Source: Gammaproteobacteria bacterium | Lineage (GTDB): Bacteria > Pseudomonadota > Gammaproteobacteria > Steroidobacterales > Steroidobacteraceae | Assembly: GCA_027452045.1 (NCBI GenBank) | Contig: DAIDHH010000178.1 | Coordinates: forward strand, 1-60,713 | Direction: 5' to 3' | Length of the DNA stretch: 60,713 nucleotides | Shown here: positions 16,302 through 24,091 of the stretch, one piece after another | How the letters are laid out: every line of letters starts with the position of its first letter | How positions within the stretch are numbered: the stretch's first letter is position 1 | Position numbers and translations under genes: made by a program | Notes under the pieces: generated by a model | What the model was told of the DNA's origin: nothing | Database searches by the model: none | The model's input: only the letters and a program-made list of their open reading frames with translations

Positions 16302-18170
16302 TCACCGTCCCGAATCTCGATCCCGCGTCCCGGGCACCTTTGTCGGCGTCCGTCCCCGGCGGAAGGCGCCTCCCCTGCCCCGCCGGCCGCCCTCGGACTG
16401 GTCCCGATGTGCTGTTGCGTCCGCCGCCTGAGCGAACCGAACCTCGCCCTGCGTGCCGAGTTCGCGCTCGACCCGCTGCACATGAATGATCGTGCCGGAC
16501 TCATCCATCCGCACATCGAGCAGATCACCGGGTTTTGCGCCGCCGAGTTCGTGCAGACTCCCATCGGGGCGGCGCCACCGCGCCGGCCGCATATCGGCCA
16601 CCAGCAGGAGCGGGGCGGGTGAAAATTCCTCCTTGCGCACCAGCGGATGACCGAGTCGCATCTCGACCGCCGCTGTGTAGGCGCTGCCGTCGGCACCCCT
16701 CGTTTCAGGGAAGTGATAAACACCGAGCACCTCCCCCATGAAGTGATCACCCGCGCCGAGGCGCAGCGTCTTCACCGATTCCCAGGGGATGGGCGGGGCA
16801 TCCGCCCGTCCCTCATGAGTCACTCCCGCAATGCTCGCCACGCAGGTATCGGGCGCCATCATGAGGAACGACACCGGTGCGCCAGTCGCTGCTCGGACGG
16901 CCGTTTCGAGCTCGTCCAGTTGGCCACCGGCAGGGAGCGCGGGGTTCGCCCGACCGAAGAGCCCTTTGAAATTCGCGAGCGACTGACCGTCTGGCGCAAC
17001 GACCGATGTCAGGAGTCCGTCCGACTCGCGGATCGCGAGCGCCCGCAGCTTGTGCGCCACGGCAACGAGCGTCCCTGCAACATGCGGGCACTCACCGGCG
17101 CGCAACCCCAACACCTTTCCGCGGGCCGTTGCGACATCGAGGTCCGCAACATCCGGCTGGGCAAACTCATGGACGCGCTCCAAGTCCACCGGAGCGGCGC
17201 GCAATTCGACCGCAGACCACGGACCGCTCGATGCCGCCAGATCGTCCGTGGCGGTGACGTTGCGCAACCGCACCTGGTCCAGCATCTCCGCCAGGCTCTC
17301 GTAGATCAACTCGCCCGACGTGCGGCCGTCCTCGGCTTGCGCGAGAGGGCGTTCGGCCGAGACGATACCGTAGCCCAACGTGTGCTCGTCTCGCCCAAAG
17401 GGCGGGTGCTCGTGCGCCGGCACGGCGCGCAATTCGACCATCCGGTACGGACCGTTGATCGCCGGGTCGCGAGAATCATTCATCCGAACCGTGATGTCCG
17501 CGCAGTGCTTCGGATCCGCAACCACCCCGAGCGGCCCTCTCGACCCATCGCGGTCGACGATACAGTACCCGTACACCGGGTATTGCTCGCGCTCGGCGGC
17601 GCGCTCGAAGAATGCACCCGCTTCGATCCGAGCCCGCGAGAGCGACTCGGGGATTACCTGGCTCATTTTCGCCCAGGTCTCGTCCGAGAACCCACGCTCT
17701 GCGACCGAAAGACAATGAGCGGCAGCGCGCGCCTCGCTCTCCCGCTCCGTCGGATATCGTTTGACCGCGCGGCACAAACGCCCGGGTAGCGATGCAGCCC
17801 ACCCGGGCCGCTCGCCACTGTGGTACCCCACGTACTCCGCGAGCGCCTCGGCATATCCTGGGACGACACCGAGAGCCGGCCGATCGCCGCGCAACGCCTC
17901 GGTGAACGCCGCCGCGCTCTTCCCGGCGAGACTCACGAAGTCCGCATCGAGCAGCGGCGGGCGATTCGGCTGAGACTGATGCGCGCCATGCTCGATACGC
18001 CGGTCCGGATAGCGATACGCAACGCTTCGCAGATTCTCGCGAGCAAGACACTCGGCGAGCACGACCGCCGATTTCCCTCGCGCTTCGAGCGGCAGCAGAC
18101 GTTCAGGCAGCCGCCCGGCCAGAGCGGCCAGCAAACCGATCTCGTAAGGATCACACAGTTGGGGGGGCAT
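16302..18170 (-). CDS. Large hypothetical protein with two YGY-type modules
   Basis: 622 aa, soluble. Two segments beginning near residues 197 (YPVYGYCIVDRDGS) and 268 (HTLGYGIVSAERP) each run to a MVELRAVP or AVELRAAP strand about 55-65 residues later, suggesting an internal duplication of a small domain. Similar YGYG modules occur in the pentapeptide protein at 52376-53596. The C-terminal 60 residues are Arg/Gly-rich and basic (GGRRGRGGAFRRGRTPTKVP), which could bind nucleic acid. It sits between a beta-helix gene and the 377-aa gene in the trb operon. No family recognised. Confidence 0.65.
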   Translation of the reverse strand: MPPQLCDPYEIGLLAALAGRLPERLLPLEARGKSAVVLAECLARENLRSVAYRYPDRRIEHGAHQSQPNRPPLLDADFVSLAGKSAAAFTEALRGDRPALGVVPGYAEALAEYVGYHSGERPGWAASLPGRLCRAVKRYPTERESEARAAAHCLSVAERGFSDETWAKMSQVIPESLSRARIEAGAFFERAAEREQYPVYGYCIVDRDGSRGPLGVVADPKHCADITVRMNDSRDPAINGPYRMVELRAVPAHEHPPFGRDEHTLGYGIVSAERPLAQAEDGRTSGELIYESLAEMLDQVRLRNVTATDDLAASSGPWSAVELRAAPVDLERVHEFAQPDVADLDVATARGKVLGLRAGECPHVAGTLVAVAHKLRALAIRESDGLLTSVVAPDGQSLANFKGLFGRANPALPAGGQLDELETAVRAATGAPVSFLMMAPDTCVASIAGVTHEGRADAPPIPWESVKTLRLGAGDHFMGEVLGVYHFPETRGADGSAYTAAVEMRLGHPLVRKEEFSPAPLLLVADMRPARWRRPDGSLHELGGAKPGDLLDVRMDESGTIIHVQRVERELGTQGEVRFAQAADATAHRDQSEGGRRGRGGAFRRGRTPTKVPGTRDRDSGR

Positions 18171-18204
18171 ACCTCAGTCTCCACACGGCCTTTGATCTCG
18201 TCGC

Positions 18205-18262
18205 CGCTTCCCCCCATTCCGCCCCGCGGGCGGCATGCTCCTGCGGAGTGCACTGCCCAGCG
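18205..18262 (-). repeat. Dispersed 5'-leader hairpin element upstream of the 622-aa gene
   Basis: Minus-strand copy with CCGCCCGCGGGGCGG hairpin followed by AATGGGGGGAAGCGG. It starts only a few nt after the stop of the beta-helix gene at 18266 and ends about 35 nt before the start codon at 18170. Confidence 0.7.
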
Positions 18263-18265
18263 GGG

Positions 18266-19018
18266 CTACCGTTCGAGGTCTTCTTCCGCCGACAGCGGCT
18301 TCCTGCGCAGCGGTGTCGAACGGGCCGGAAGGCTCGCCTCCTGCGCAAGTCCCCTGCGGTCATCGATCTTCACACGGTCCTGCCCGCCCCTGACCTCGAG
18401 TTGTCCGCGTTCGCGCAGGGTCACATTGATCCCGCTGTCCGCCTCCCGCGAGCGTGCATTAACCGTGAGCTTGCCGTCACCGCTCACAACCGCCTCGGCC
18501 CGGCCGTGCTCATAGAGACGCACCGACTGCGCGCCCCGCTCGTCGGCTTTGAGCACCCCACGGCTCTTGTCATCGATCATGACCGCTGTCACGCTGTCGC
18601 CGAACCCGATGGCCGACGGTCGGCTGTTGTCGTGGGCGAGGATGACCGCCTCGCTGTTCTCGTTCGCGACGACCGATACCGCGCTCACGTCCCACGCATC
18701 CACGTCCACGCTCGCGCTGTGGATGGCATTCACCGACACTCGGCTGCGATCGAACGCCATGACGCGCACGGTGGCGGTCTGCGCCGCGTTCACCGTCGGC
18801 GCGGCGTCGCCCTTGACCGTCAGCACGAGTCCCGCGTTGTCGAACACGCAAATTTGACGGGAGGCGCGCTTCTCGAGCATCGTCATCACGAACGTCTCCT
18901 CACCGTGCAGATGCACTGGTGCGCCAGGATGGTCGAAGAGCGCCAGATCGAGCTCGACCTGAGTGCGGCAGACCACTGCCTCGATCGCCTTCTGCCCGGA
19001 GTGCGAATTCGCTGTCAT
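18266..19018 (-). CDS. Predicted beta-helix repeat protein B (unknown function)
   Basis: 250 aa from ATG 19018 (GGGAG upstream). It resembles the protein at 5995-6705: a short N-terminal alpha/beta part followed by repeated short strands with Asp/Ser turns (for example VRVMAFDRSRVSVNAIHSAS, VDVDAWDVSAVSVVANENSE, AVILAHDNSRPSAIGFGDS). A solenoid or beta-helix is likely. The C-terminal ~45 residues are charged and probably disordered and end in Glu-Asp-Leu-Glu-Arg-stop. It lies between trbE and the 622-aa gene inside the transfer operon, where trb operons normally go directly from trbE to trbJ. Not secreted by any visible signal. Confidence 0.65.
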   Translation of the reverse strand: MTANSHSGQKAIEAVVCRTQVELDLALFDHPGAPVHLHGEETFVMTMLEKRASRQICVFDNAGLVLTVKGDAAPTVNAAQTATVRVMAFDRSRVSVNAIHSASVDVDAWDVSAVSVVANENSEAVILAHDNSRPSAIGFGDSVTAVMIDDKSRGVLKADERGAQSVRLYEHGRAEAVVSGDGKLTVNARSREADSGINVTLRERGQLEVRGGQDRVKIDDRRGLAQEASLPARSTPLRRKPLSAEEDLER

Positions 19019-19045
19019 TGCGGGGGACTCCCAATCAATCCACGT

Positions 19046-19092
19046 CTTCCCCATTCCCTTCTGCGGAGGGCACTCTCCGGAGGGCACGGCCT
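19046..19092 (-). repeat. Dispersed 5'-leader hairpin element upstream of beta-helix gene B
   Basis: Minus-strand GAGTGCCCTCCGCAGAAGGG followed by AATGGGGAAGACG. The hairpin is imperfect (CCTCCGCAGAAGGG). It lies about 30 nt before the start at 19018 and after the trbE stop. Confidence 0.55.
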
Positions 19093-19188
19093 GTCCAACC
19101 CCGCCCGTGGCCGGCGCGCTCCTGCCGATGGCGTGCGCCTCGCGCGTCATAGGACTGCGGCCGGCAGCCCCTCGCCGGACTCATGTCC

Positions 19189-21690
19189 TCATCCGTCGGT
19201 GTACGACTCCCACTGCTCAGCGGCCGCCTGGCATCCGCGCTCACGCAACCATTGCGCCGGCCACGCATCGCCGATCGCCGTGCGCAGTTCGCGGATGCGC
19301 GCGAGGTTCTCCTTGCCGCTCGTCCCGACAAATGCGAGCTGCGGGGCCGTGAGCCCGAGTTCGAAGAGACGCCGGCCATCGGGGTGTAGCATGTAATACT
19401 GGCGCTTCGGCGTCGCCATGGAGAGAATCTCAATCTGGCGCGAGTTCAGTCCCATCGCCTGATAGAGCGGCCGCACGTTCTCCGTCGCGGCCTCCGGATT
19501 CGGCAACAGAATCTTGGTCGGACAGGACTCGTAGATCACATCCGCGATTCCCGAACGATCGAGATCGGTCAGCGACTGCGTGGCAAAGACCACCGCGACG
19601 TTGGCCTTGCGCAGGACCTTCAGCCACTCCCTGATTTTCTCCTTGAAGGCCGGGTGGCCCAACATGACCCATGCCTCATCGAGCACGAGCAGCGTTGGTT
19701 CTCCCTGGAAGCGTTGCTCGAGCCGGTGAAAGAGATAGGTGATCACCGGCAGGACAAGCTTCTCGCCCTTGCCGAGGAGGTGTCCGATCTCGAAAACCTG
19801 AAAGGGCGAGTCTCGCAGCGCATCGCGTTCGGAATCGAGCAACGTCCCGGCCATGCCGGAGAGCGTGTACGGCTTGAGCGCGCTCCTGACCTCCTCGTCC
19901 TGTATCACGAGCACGTAATTGGTGAGCGTCCGGTGGCGTGACTCGGTCGTAGTCTCCCCGAGCTGCGTGACCGCACGGAAGATTTCCTGGCGCTGCTTCG
20001 GTGACACACCGACGCCCTGCAGATGCACGAGCTGCTCGATCCACTCCGCGGCCCACACCCGCTCGGCCGGCTCGTGCACGGCACCGAGCGGACAGAACGA
20101 CACCGCCTGTCCGGCCGCCGCGCCGCCACCCTCGCCCGGGGCATCGCCTCCGATGTCGTAGTGCTCGCCGCCGGCCGCCCAGCACAAGGGCAGCAGGGAG
20201 TAGCCCTTATCGAACGCGAAGACCTGCGCGCGCGCATATCGGAAGTGCTGCGCGATGGTCGTTGCAAGGAGCGTTGATTTACCAGCGCCGGTTGGCCCCA
20301 AGATCGCCGCATGGCCCACGTCACCCGAGTGCAGACAGAGGCGAAACGGCGTGGCGCCCGAGGTCCGGGTCCAAAGGAGCGGCGGGGGCGGAGAACCATC
20401 CTTCTGCCTGGGGTAGAACGGACACGGGTTGTGATCCGGACCCGCCCATATGCTCGTAAAGGGAACGAGGTGCGCGAGGTTCAGCGTGTGAATGATCGGG
20501 CGGCGGACATTCGCTTTGGTGTTGCCAGGGTGAGAACCCAGGTAAACTTCGACGGCGTTCACGTCCTCGATCCGGCACTCGAACTGCTTCGCCTGGATCA
20601 CCTTCGCCACCTCACGGGCGGCCCCGTTCAGCACCTCGAGATCCTCGTGCGCGAGAAGCAGTGCCGTCGAGTAGTAGCCGAAGTGCACCATGCCGGATGA
20701 GGCTTCCGCCATGGCATCCACCGCATCGCCCGCCATGCTCACCGCGTCCGCATTGTGGTGGCTCGCCTGCCCGCCGAGCGCCTCGCGCACGAGGTTCATG
20801 CCGGCCACGCGCTTCTGCGCCCACCGGGAGCGGTATTTGCCGAGAATCTTCTCCGCTTTCACCGGGTCCATGAAGATGAATCGGCTGGACCACCGGTAGG
20901 CCACCGGCAGGCGGCCGAGAAAATCCATGATGCCGGGCCAGCTCCTTTGCGGGAGTCCCGTAATCGACAGCGCTCGCACGAACCGCCCGTCGACTTGCGG
21001 GGTAAAGCCCGTCACCAATTGGTGACGGCCGAGCACCGCATCGAGGTACATCGGCACGAACGACATGCGAAACGGCTCGCTGCCGTCTCGCAGCGTCACG
21101 CAACGTTCGAGATGCCCGAGAAGTTCGCTTGCCACCTCGCCCGTGAGCTCATCCTCGTGGGAGGAGAGTCTGCGGATCCTCACGATGGACTCGAGATTCC
21201 CCTCGATCGAAAGACACGCATGCTGGAAGCGGTCGAGGGACTGCTGTGCCGTGCCGGCCACCCGTCCCTCGATGAAGACGCTCGCGGCCTTGTTCGCCGC
21301 GTCCGGCGGCGGAAACCAGGTGAGCGCGAGCACGTTGCGGCTCGTGAACGCCACGGCATCGCGCTCAAACTGCGCACGGCGCTCGTCCTCGATGAGCTGT
21401 GTGGTCCGGTCCGGAAACGCCGCGCGCGGCGCGTAGGCGCTCACCGAACCCCTCACGCTGTCGGCGTGGATCATCCATCCGTCGCCGAGCTTCAGCGCCG
21501 AGTTCAACCGCACCGCAAGCGCGCGAAGCTCGTGCCGGGTCGAGGAGTCGAGATCGGGACCGGAGTATTCCCACGCGGCGAGAAACGCCCCGGACTTTAG
21601 CAACACCACATCCGGCGCCACCAGTGCCGCCCAGGGCAGCAGGTCGGGCAGTGCCCGGGCCTTGACCCGAAACTCACGCAAGGATTGCAT
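19189..21690 (-). CDS. trbE: TrbE/VirB4 type IV secretion ATPase
   Basis: 833-aa cytoplasmic ATPase that powers pilus assembly and substrate transfer. Walker A GPTGAGKST is at about residues 465-473 and Walker B LLVLDEAWVMLGHP at about 668-681; FATQSLTDLDRSGI and CPTKILLPNPEA follow as in all CagE/TrbE/VirB4 proteins. The N-terminal domain (LPWAALVAPDVVLLKSGAFL) is typical. Start at 21690, 1 nt after the trbD stop; the longer frame to 21720 would overlap trbD. No defects are visible. Confidence 0.96.
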   Translation of the reverse strand: MQSLREFRVKARALPDLLPWAALVAPDVVLLKSGAFLAAWEYSGPDLDSSTRHELRALAVRLNSALKLGDGWMIHADSVRGSVSAYAPRAAFPDRTTQLIEDERRAQFERDAVAFTSRNVLALTWFPPPDAANKAASVFIEGRVAGTAQQSLDRFQHACLSIEGNLESIVRIRRLSSHEDELTGEVASELLGHLERCVTLRDGSEPFRMSFVPMYLDAVLGRHQLVTGFTPQVDGRFVRALSITGLPQRSWPGIMDFLGRLPVAYRWSSRFIFMDPVKAEKILGKYRSRWAQKRVAGMNLVREALGGQASHHNADAVSMAGDAVDAMAEASSGMVHFGYYSTALLLAHEDLEVLNGAAREVAKVIQAKQFECRIEDVNAVEVYLGSHPGNTKANVRRPIIHTLNLAHLVPFTSIWAGPDHNPCPFYPRQKDGSPPPPLLWTRTSGATPFRLCLHSGDVGHAAILGPTGAGKSTLLATTIAQHFRYARAQVFAFDKGYSLLPLCWAAGGEHYDIGGDAPGEGGGAAAGQAVSFCPLGAVHEPAERVWAAEWIEQLVHLQGVGVSPKQRQEIFRAVTQLGETTTESRHRTLTNYVLVIQDEEVRSALKPYTLSGMAGTLLDSERDALRDSPFQVFEIGHLLGKGEKLVLPVITYLFHRLEQRFQGEPTLLVLDEAWVMLGHPAFKEKIREWLKVLRKANVAVVFATQSLTDLDRSGIADVIYESCPTKILLPNPEAATENVRPLYQAMGLNSRQIEILSMATPKRQYYMLHPDGRRLFELGLTAPQLAFVGTSGKENLARIRELRTAIGDAWPAQWLRERGCQAAAEQWESYTDG

Positions 21691-21691
21691 A

Positions 21692-22009
21692 TCAGTCCTT
21701 CCACTTCGGCGGATCGGCAAACGGCGTTGCCGAGGCCGGATAGAATCGCTTGTACTGGAGGAGCCGGCGGCCGGTCAGCGAGAGCTGCGGGTCAAACTTC
21801 GCGGCCTGCGAGAGCCCGTACTGGCCGACCACCCACACGATGACGCCGATGATCGCCGCCCACAGTTTCGCGAGCGACACGATGAAGATGCCCGCGAGAA
21901 GCATCAACAGCAGCACGAGTTGCCGCTCACCGCCCATCACGAGGATGGGCCGGTTGAGCGAGCGGTGAATCGGCGACTCGAATTCCTCGTCGGGCAGTTC
22001 CTCAGCCAC
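21692..22009 (-). CDS. trbD: TrbD/VirB3 membrane protein
   Basis: 105 aa from GTG 22009, overlapping the trbC stop by 8 nt. The N-terminus VAEELPDEEFESPIHRSLNR is family-typical (ES/I-HRSL-RP). Two adjacent membrane helices follow at about 35-75 (LVLLLMLLAGIFIVSLAKLW, then AAIIGVIVWVVGQYGLSQAA). The C-terminus carries QYKRFYPASATPF. TrbD/VirB3 associates with the VirB4 ATPase, whose gene is next. The longer frame to 22081 lies inside trbC and is not used. Confidence 0.9.
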   Translation of the reverse strand: MAEELPDEEFESPIHRSLNRPILVMGGERQLVLLLMLLAGIFIVSLAKLWAAIIGVIVWVVGQYGLSQAAKFDPQLSLTGRRLLQYKRFYPASATPFADPPKWKD

Positions 22010-22403
22010 GGCGAAGTCCCTGCGCCACGTGCCGCACAACCGCCGCGTGCGCAGCGAGGTGCTGCGGTAGCGCCGCCACAACGGCGCCGGTGTGGATCAG
22101 ACCGAGAAGATTCAGGATGTTGTTGCCGAAGACGATGATCGAAATCGCCACCACGATCGTCAGCAGCTTCTTGATGATGCCCGAGAGCTCCTCGCCGAAG
22201 ATGAGCGCGATGCCCGCGGCCACGAAGGCGATGACGCTCACGCCCGTGGCGAAAGGCCCCGTGAGGTCGTGTTCGAGGGTCTGAATCGGGGTATCCCAAG
22301 GCATGTTCGTGCCCGCCAGCGCCACGGGGGCGGTCAGAACGAAGAGCAGTGCCGCAGAGGCGAGCGCCCGTACGCGGCGCAGATGCGTCGAGAGGTGAAA
22401 CAC
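22002..22403 (-). CDS. trbC: TrbC/VirB2 conjugative pilin precursor
   Basis: 133-aa prepropilin. A signal peptide (residues 1-30) ends near VALAGTNMPW. Two hydrophobic helices at about 51-73 (GPFATGVSVIAFVAAGIALI) and 78-100 (KKLLTIVVAISIIVFGNNIL) flank a short polar loop, the VirB2/TrbC fold. In P-type systems the subunit is trimmed and cyclised by TraF, whose gene lies 149 nt upstream. The last ~30 residues are probably removed during maturation. Confidence 0.92.
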   Translation of the reverse strand: MFHLSTHLRRVRALASAALLFVLTAPVALAGTNMPWDTPIQTLEHDLTGPFATGVSVIAFVAAGIALIFGEELSGIIKKLLTIVVAISIIVFGNNILNLLGLIHTGAVVAALPQHLAAHAAVVRHVAQGLRRG

Positions 22404-22452
22404 AGCCGTCTCCTTGGGGTGCCGGAGGCACCCGCGCGGCTGGCACCATGCC

Positions 22453-22525
22453 GCCGCTTCCCCCCATTCCGCCCTGCGAGCGGCACGCTCCTGCGGAGAG
22501 CACGCCCCCTGCGGGCGGCACCGGT
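22453..22525 (-). repeat. Dispersed 5'-leader hairpin element upstream of trbC
   Basis: Minus-strand copy with two units, GTGCCGCCCGCAGGGGGCGT followed by CAGGAGCGTGCCGCTCGCAG and GGCGGAATGGGGGGAAGC. It occupies most of the traF-trbC gap and ends about 50 nt before the trbC start. Confidence 0.7.
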
Positions 22526-22552
22526 TGTGCCGGGGCGCGCTCCGGAGCGCGA

Positions 22553-23167
22553 TCAGAACCTGACGAGAACCCCGCGAATGGCAGTGCGCGGCACCGGTCC
22601 AAAATACCGGCTATCGAAGCTGTAGCGCGCCCATCCGGGCGCGGCGCCGGGTCCATAGAGCCAGTACTCCCCTCGCGCGAGCGCCCACCGTCCCGTCGCC
22701 CATGGCAGGCGTATCCCCGTGACCGGGGAGGCGGGCATCGGAGCCGAGAGTGGCAAAGCGCGCCCATTGACCTGCACCCCCGCGGCCGTCTCCACCACGG
22801 TATCGCCGGGAACCGCCGCGATGCGCTTCACGAGCGGCTCACCACCACCAGGACAGCGATCATCGCCGTGCCCGCGCTCATAGAACGGAAAGCGCAGTGG
22901 CGTCACCCATGCCGGCGGGCAAACGGCGACGAAGTCCCCCAAGGCCGGTCCCGAAGCGGAGACCGGGCGGCGCCAATACCAACCGAGCGGCGCGCTCGGC
23001 GTGTCGTTGTACCGCAGCCCCATCACGACGAGCGCGGCGGGAAACACCACGCCCACCGCGCACGATGCGACCAGTGCGATGAACACCCGCCACCGATACC
23101 GAAGGCGACCCCTCGCGGCCGGCCCCTCGCAGGACCGCGTCCCGGCGCAGCCACTGCCCGCCGCCAC
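22553..23167 (-). CDS. traF: TraF-type conjugal transfer signal peptidase / pilin cyclase (S26)
   Basis: 204-aa membrane-anchored serine peptidase expected to process the TrbC pilin. One N-terminal membrane helix at about 28-48 (VFIALVASCAVGVVFPAALV). The catalytic Ser lies in NDTPSAPLGWYW and the general-base Lys in EPLVKRIAAVPGD; SFDSRYFGPVP near the end is the conserved S26 box III-like region. Start GTG 23167 sits 2 nt after the stop of the upstream gene. In IncP plasmids TraF both cuts and circularises the pilin; the same is inferred here. Confidence 0.92.
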   Translation of the reverse strand: MAAGSGCAGTRSCEGPAARGRLRYRWRVFIALVASCAVGVVFPAALVVMGLRYNDTPSAPLGWYWRRPVSASGPALGDFVAVCPPAWVTPLRFPFYERGHGDDRCPGGGEPLVKRIAAVPGDTVVETAAGVQVNGRALPLSAPMPASPVTGIRLPWATGRWALARGEYWLYGPGAAPGWARYSFDSRYFGPVPRTAIRGVLVRF

Positions 23168-23169
23168 CG

Positions 23170-23964
23170 TCAGCGCTCGAGGTCCTCGCCGCGCGGCACG
23201 CCCCGACGCGCCGCTTTATCAGAATGACTTCGCACGGCGGCGGGGCCACCGAGAATCGCCTTGGCCTGCGCAACGATTCTCCGATACGGGTGATTCGCGG
23301 GCGCGAGTTCCGCCAGCGCGTTCGCACAGTCCCTCAGGGTCTCCTGCACGTCGATCATGTCCTGAAAACCGAACGACCTGGGCGTGTCCTCCCCGGCCGC
23401 CAGTGCACCGATGAGACCTGGCAGATGATCGTTGATGACCTCCACTGCGCCGCCACCATTGATTTCGATATCATCGCAGCCGAAGCCGATGCTTTCGAGC
23501 GCCGTGACCAGCTCGCGGGCCGAGCGCGCGACGGAGGACTCGGTCTTACCCGCCGCCACACCGGTCTCTCGTGGCTGATCGAACCACGGCCGAGCCGCGA
23601 GCGCGTCGCGCTCCGTTTCTCTCATCCGCATGCCGGTACCGTGATCAACCGTCTCGACGGCGCGCTTCGCGCGCTCCGATACCGAGTTCATGCGCTCGTA
23701 ATAGCGCGCCGGATCCACCGTCTCGATCCGCGCACACACCACGTCGCGCGCGACCTCGAGAAGCTCCACGGCATGATGCTCACTGGCTGCGGTCTTGCGA
23801 TTGAGCAACCCCGCCTCGCGCAGCGCATCGTTCAACGAATCGCGAAGCTCAAATGCCTCGGGCGCGCGAAGCGCAATGACCCGGCGGCACTCCTCACCCT
23901 CGAACAGACCGACCTCGATACGACCGTCCTCGCAACGGGCCTGAATATTATCGACTCGGCTCAT
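23170..23964 (-). CDS. Hypothetical soluble protein between traG and traF
   Basis: 264 aa, no signal or membrane helix. Helical, with a charged middle (YYERMNSVSERAKRAVETVD) and a C-terminal helical segment (VQETLRDCANALAELAPANH). One sub-segment (FGCDDIEINGGGAVEVINDH) may form a small alpha/beta unit. A hairpin element copy lies about 40 nt upstream. It ends Gly-Glu-Asp-Leu-Glu-Arg-stop, and TraF starts 2 nt later. Family not recognised. Confidence 0.65.
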   Translation of the reverse strand: MSRVDNIQARCEDGRIEVGLFEGEECRRVIALRAPEAFELRDSLNDALREAGLLNRKTAASEHHAVELLEVARDVVCARIETVDPARYYERMNSVSERAKRAVETVDHGTGMRMRETERDALAARPWFDQPRETGVAAGKTESSVARSARELVTALESIGFGCDDIEINGGGAVEVINDHLPGLIGALAAGEDTPRSFGFQDMIDVQETLRDCANALAELAPANHPYRRIVAQAKAILGGPAAVRSHSDKAARRGVPRGEDLER

Positions 23965-24000
23965 AATTACTCTCCGGGCACTGCGGAAACTCGCGACTCA

Positions 24001-24040
24001 CCCCATTCCGCCCTGCGGGCCGCACGGCACTGCGCAGAAC
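24001..24040 (-). repeat. Dispersed 5'-leader hairpin element
   Basis: Minus-strand GTGCGGCCCGCAGGGCGGAA followed by TGGGGTGAGTCG, with the hairpin GGCCCGCAGGGC slightly altered. It lies about 37 nt before the start at 23964, after the traG stop. Confidence 0.65.
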
Positions 24041-24091
24041 AAAGCCCGGTAGGCGCTACCGATTGTCCATACCGCAGCCAACGTGCCTCCC

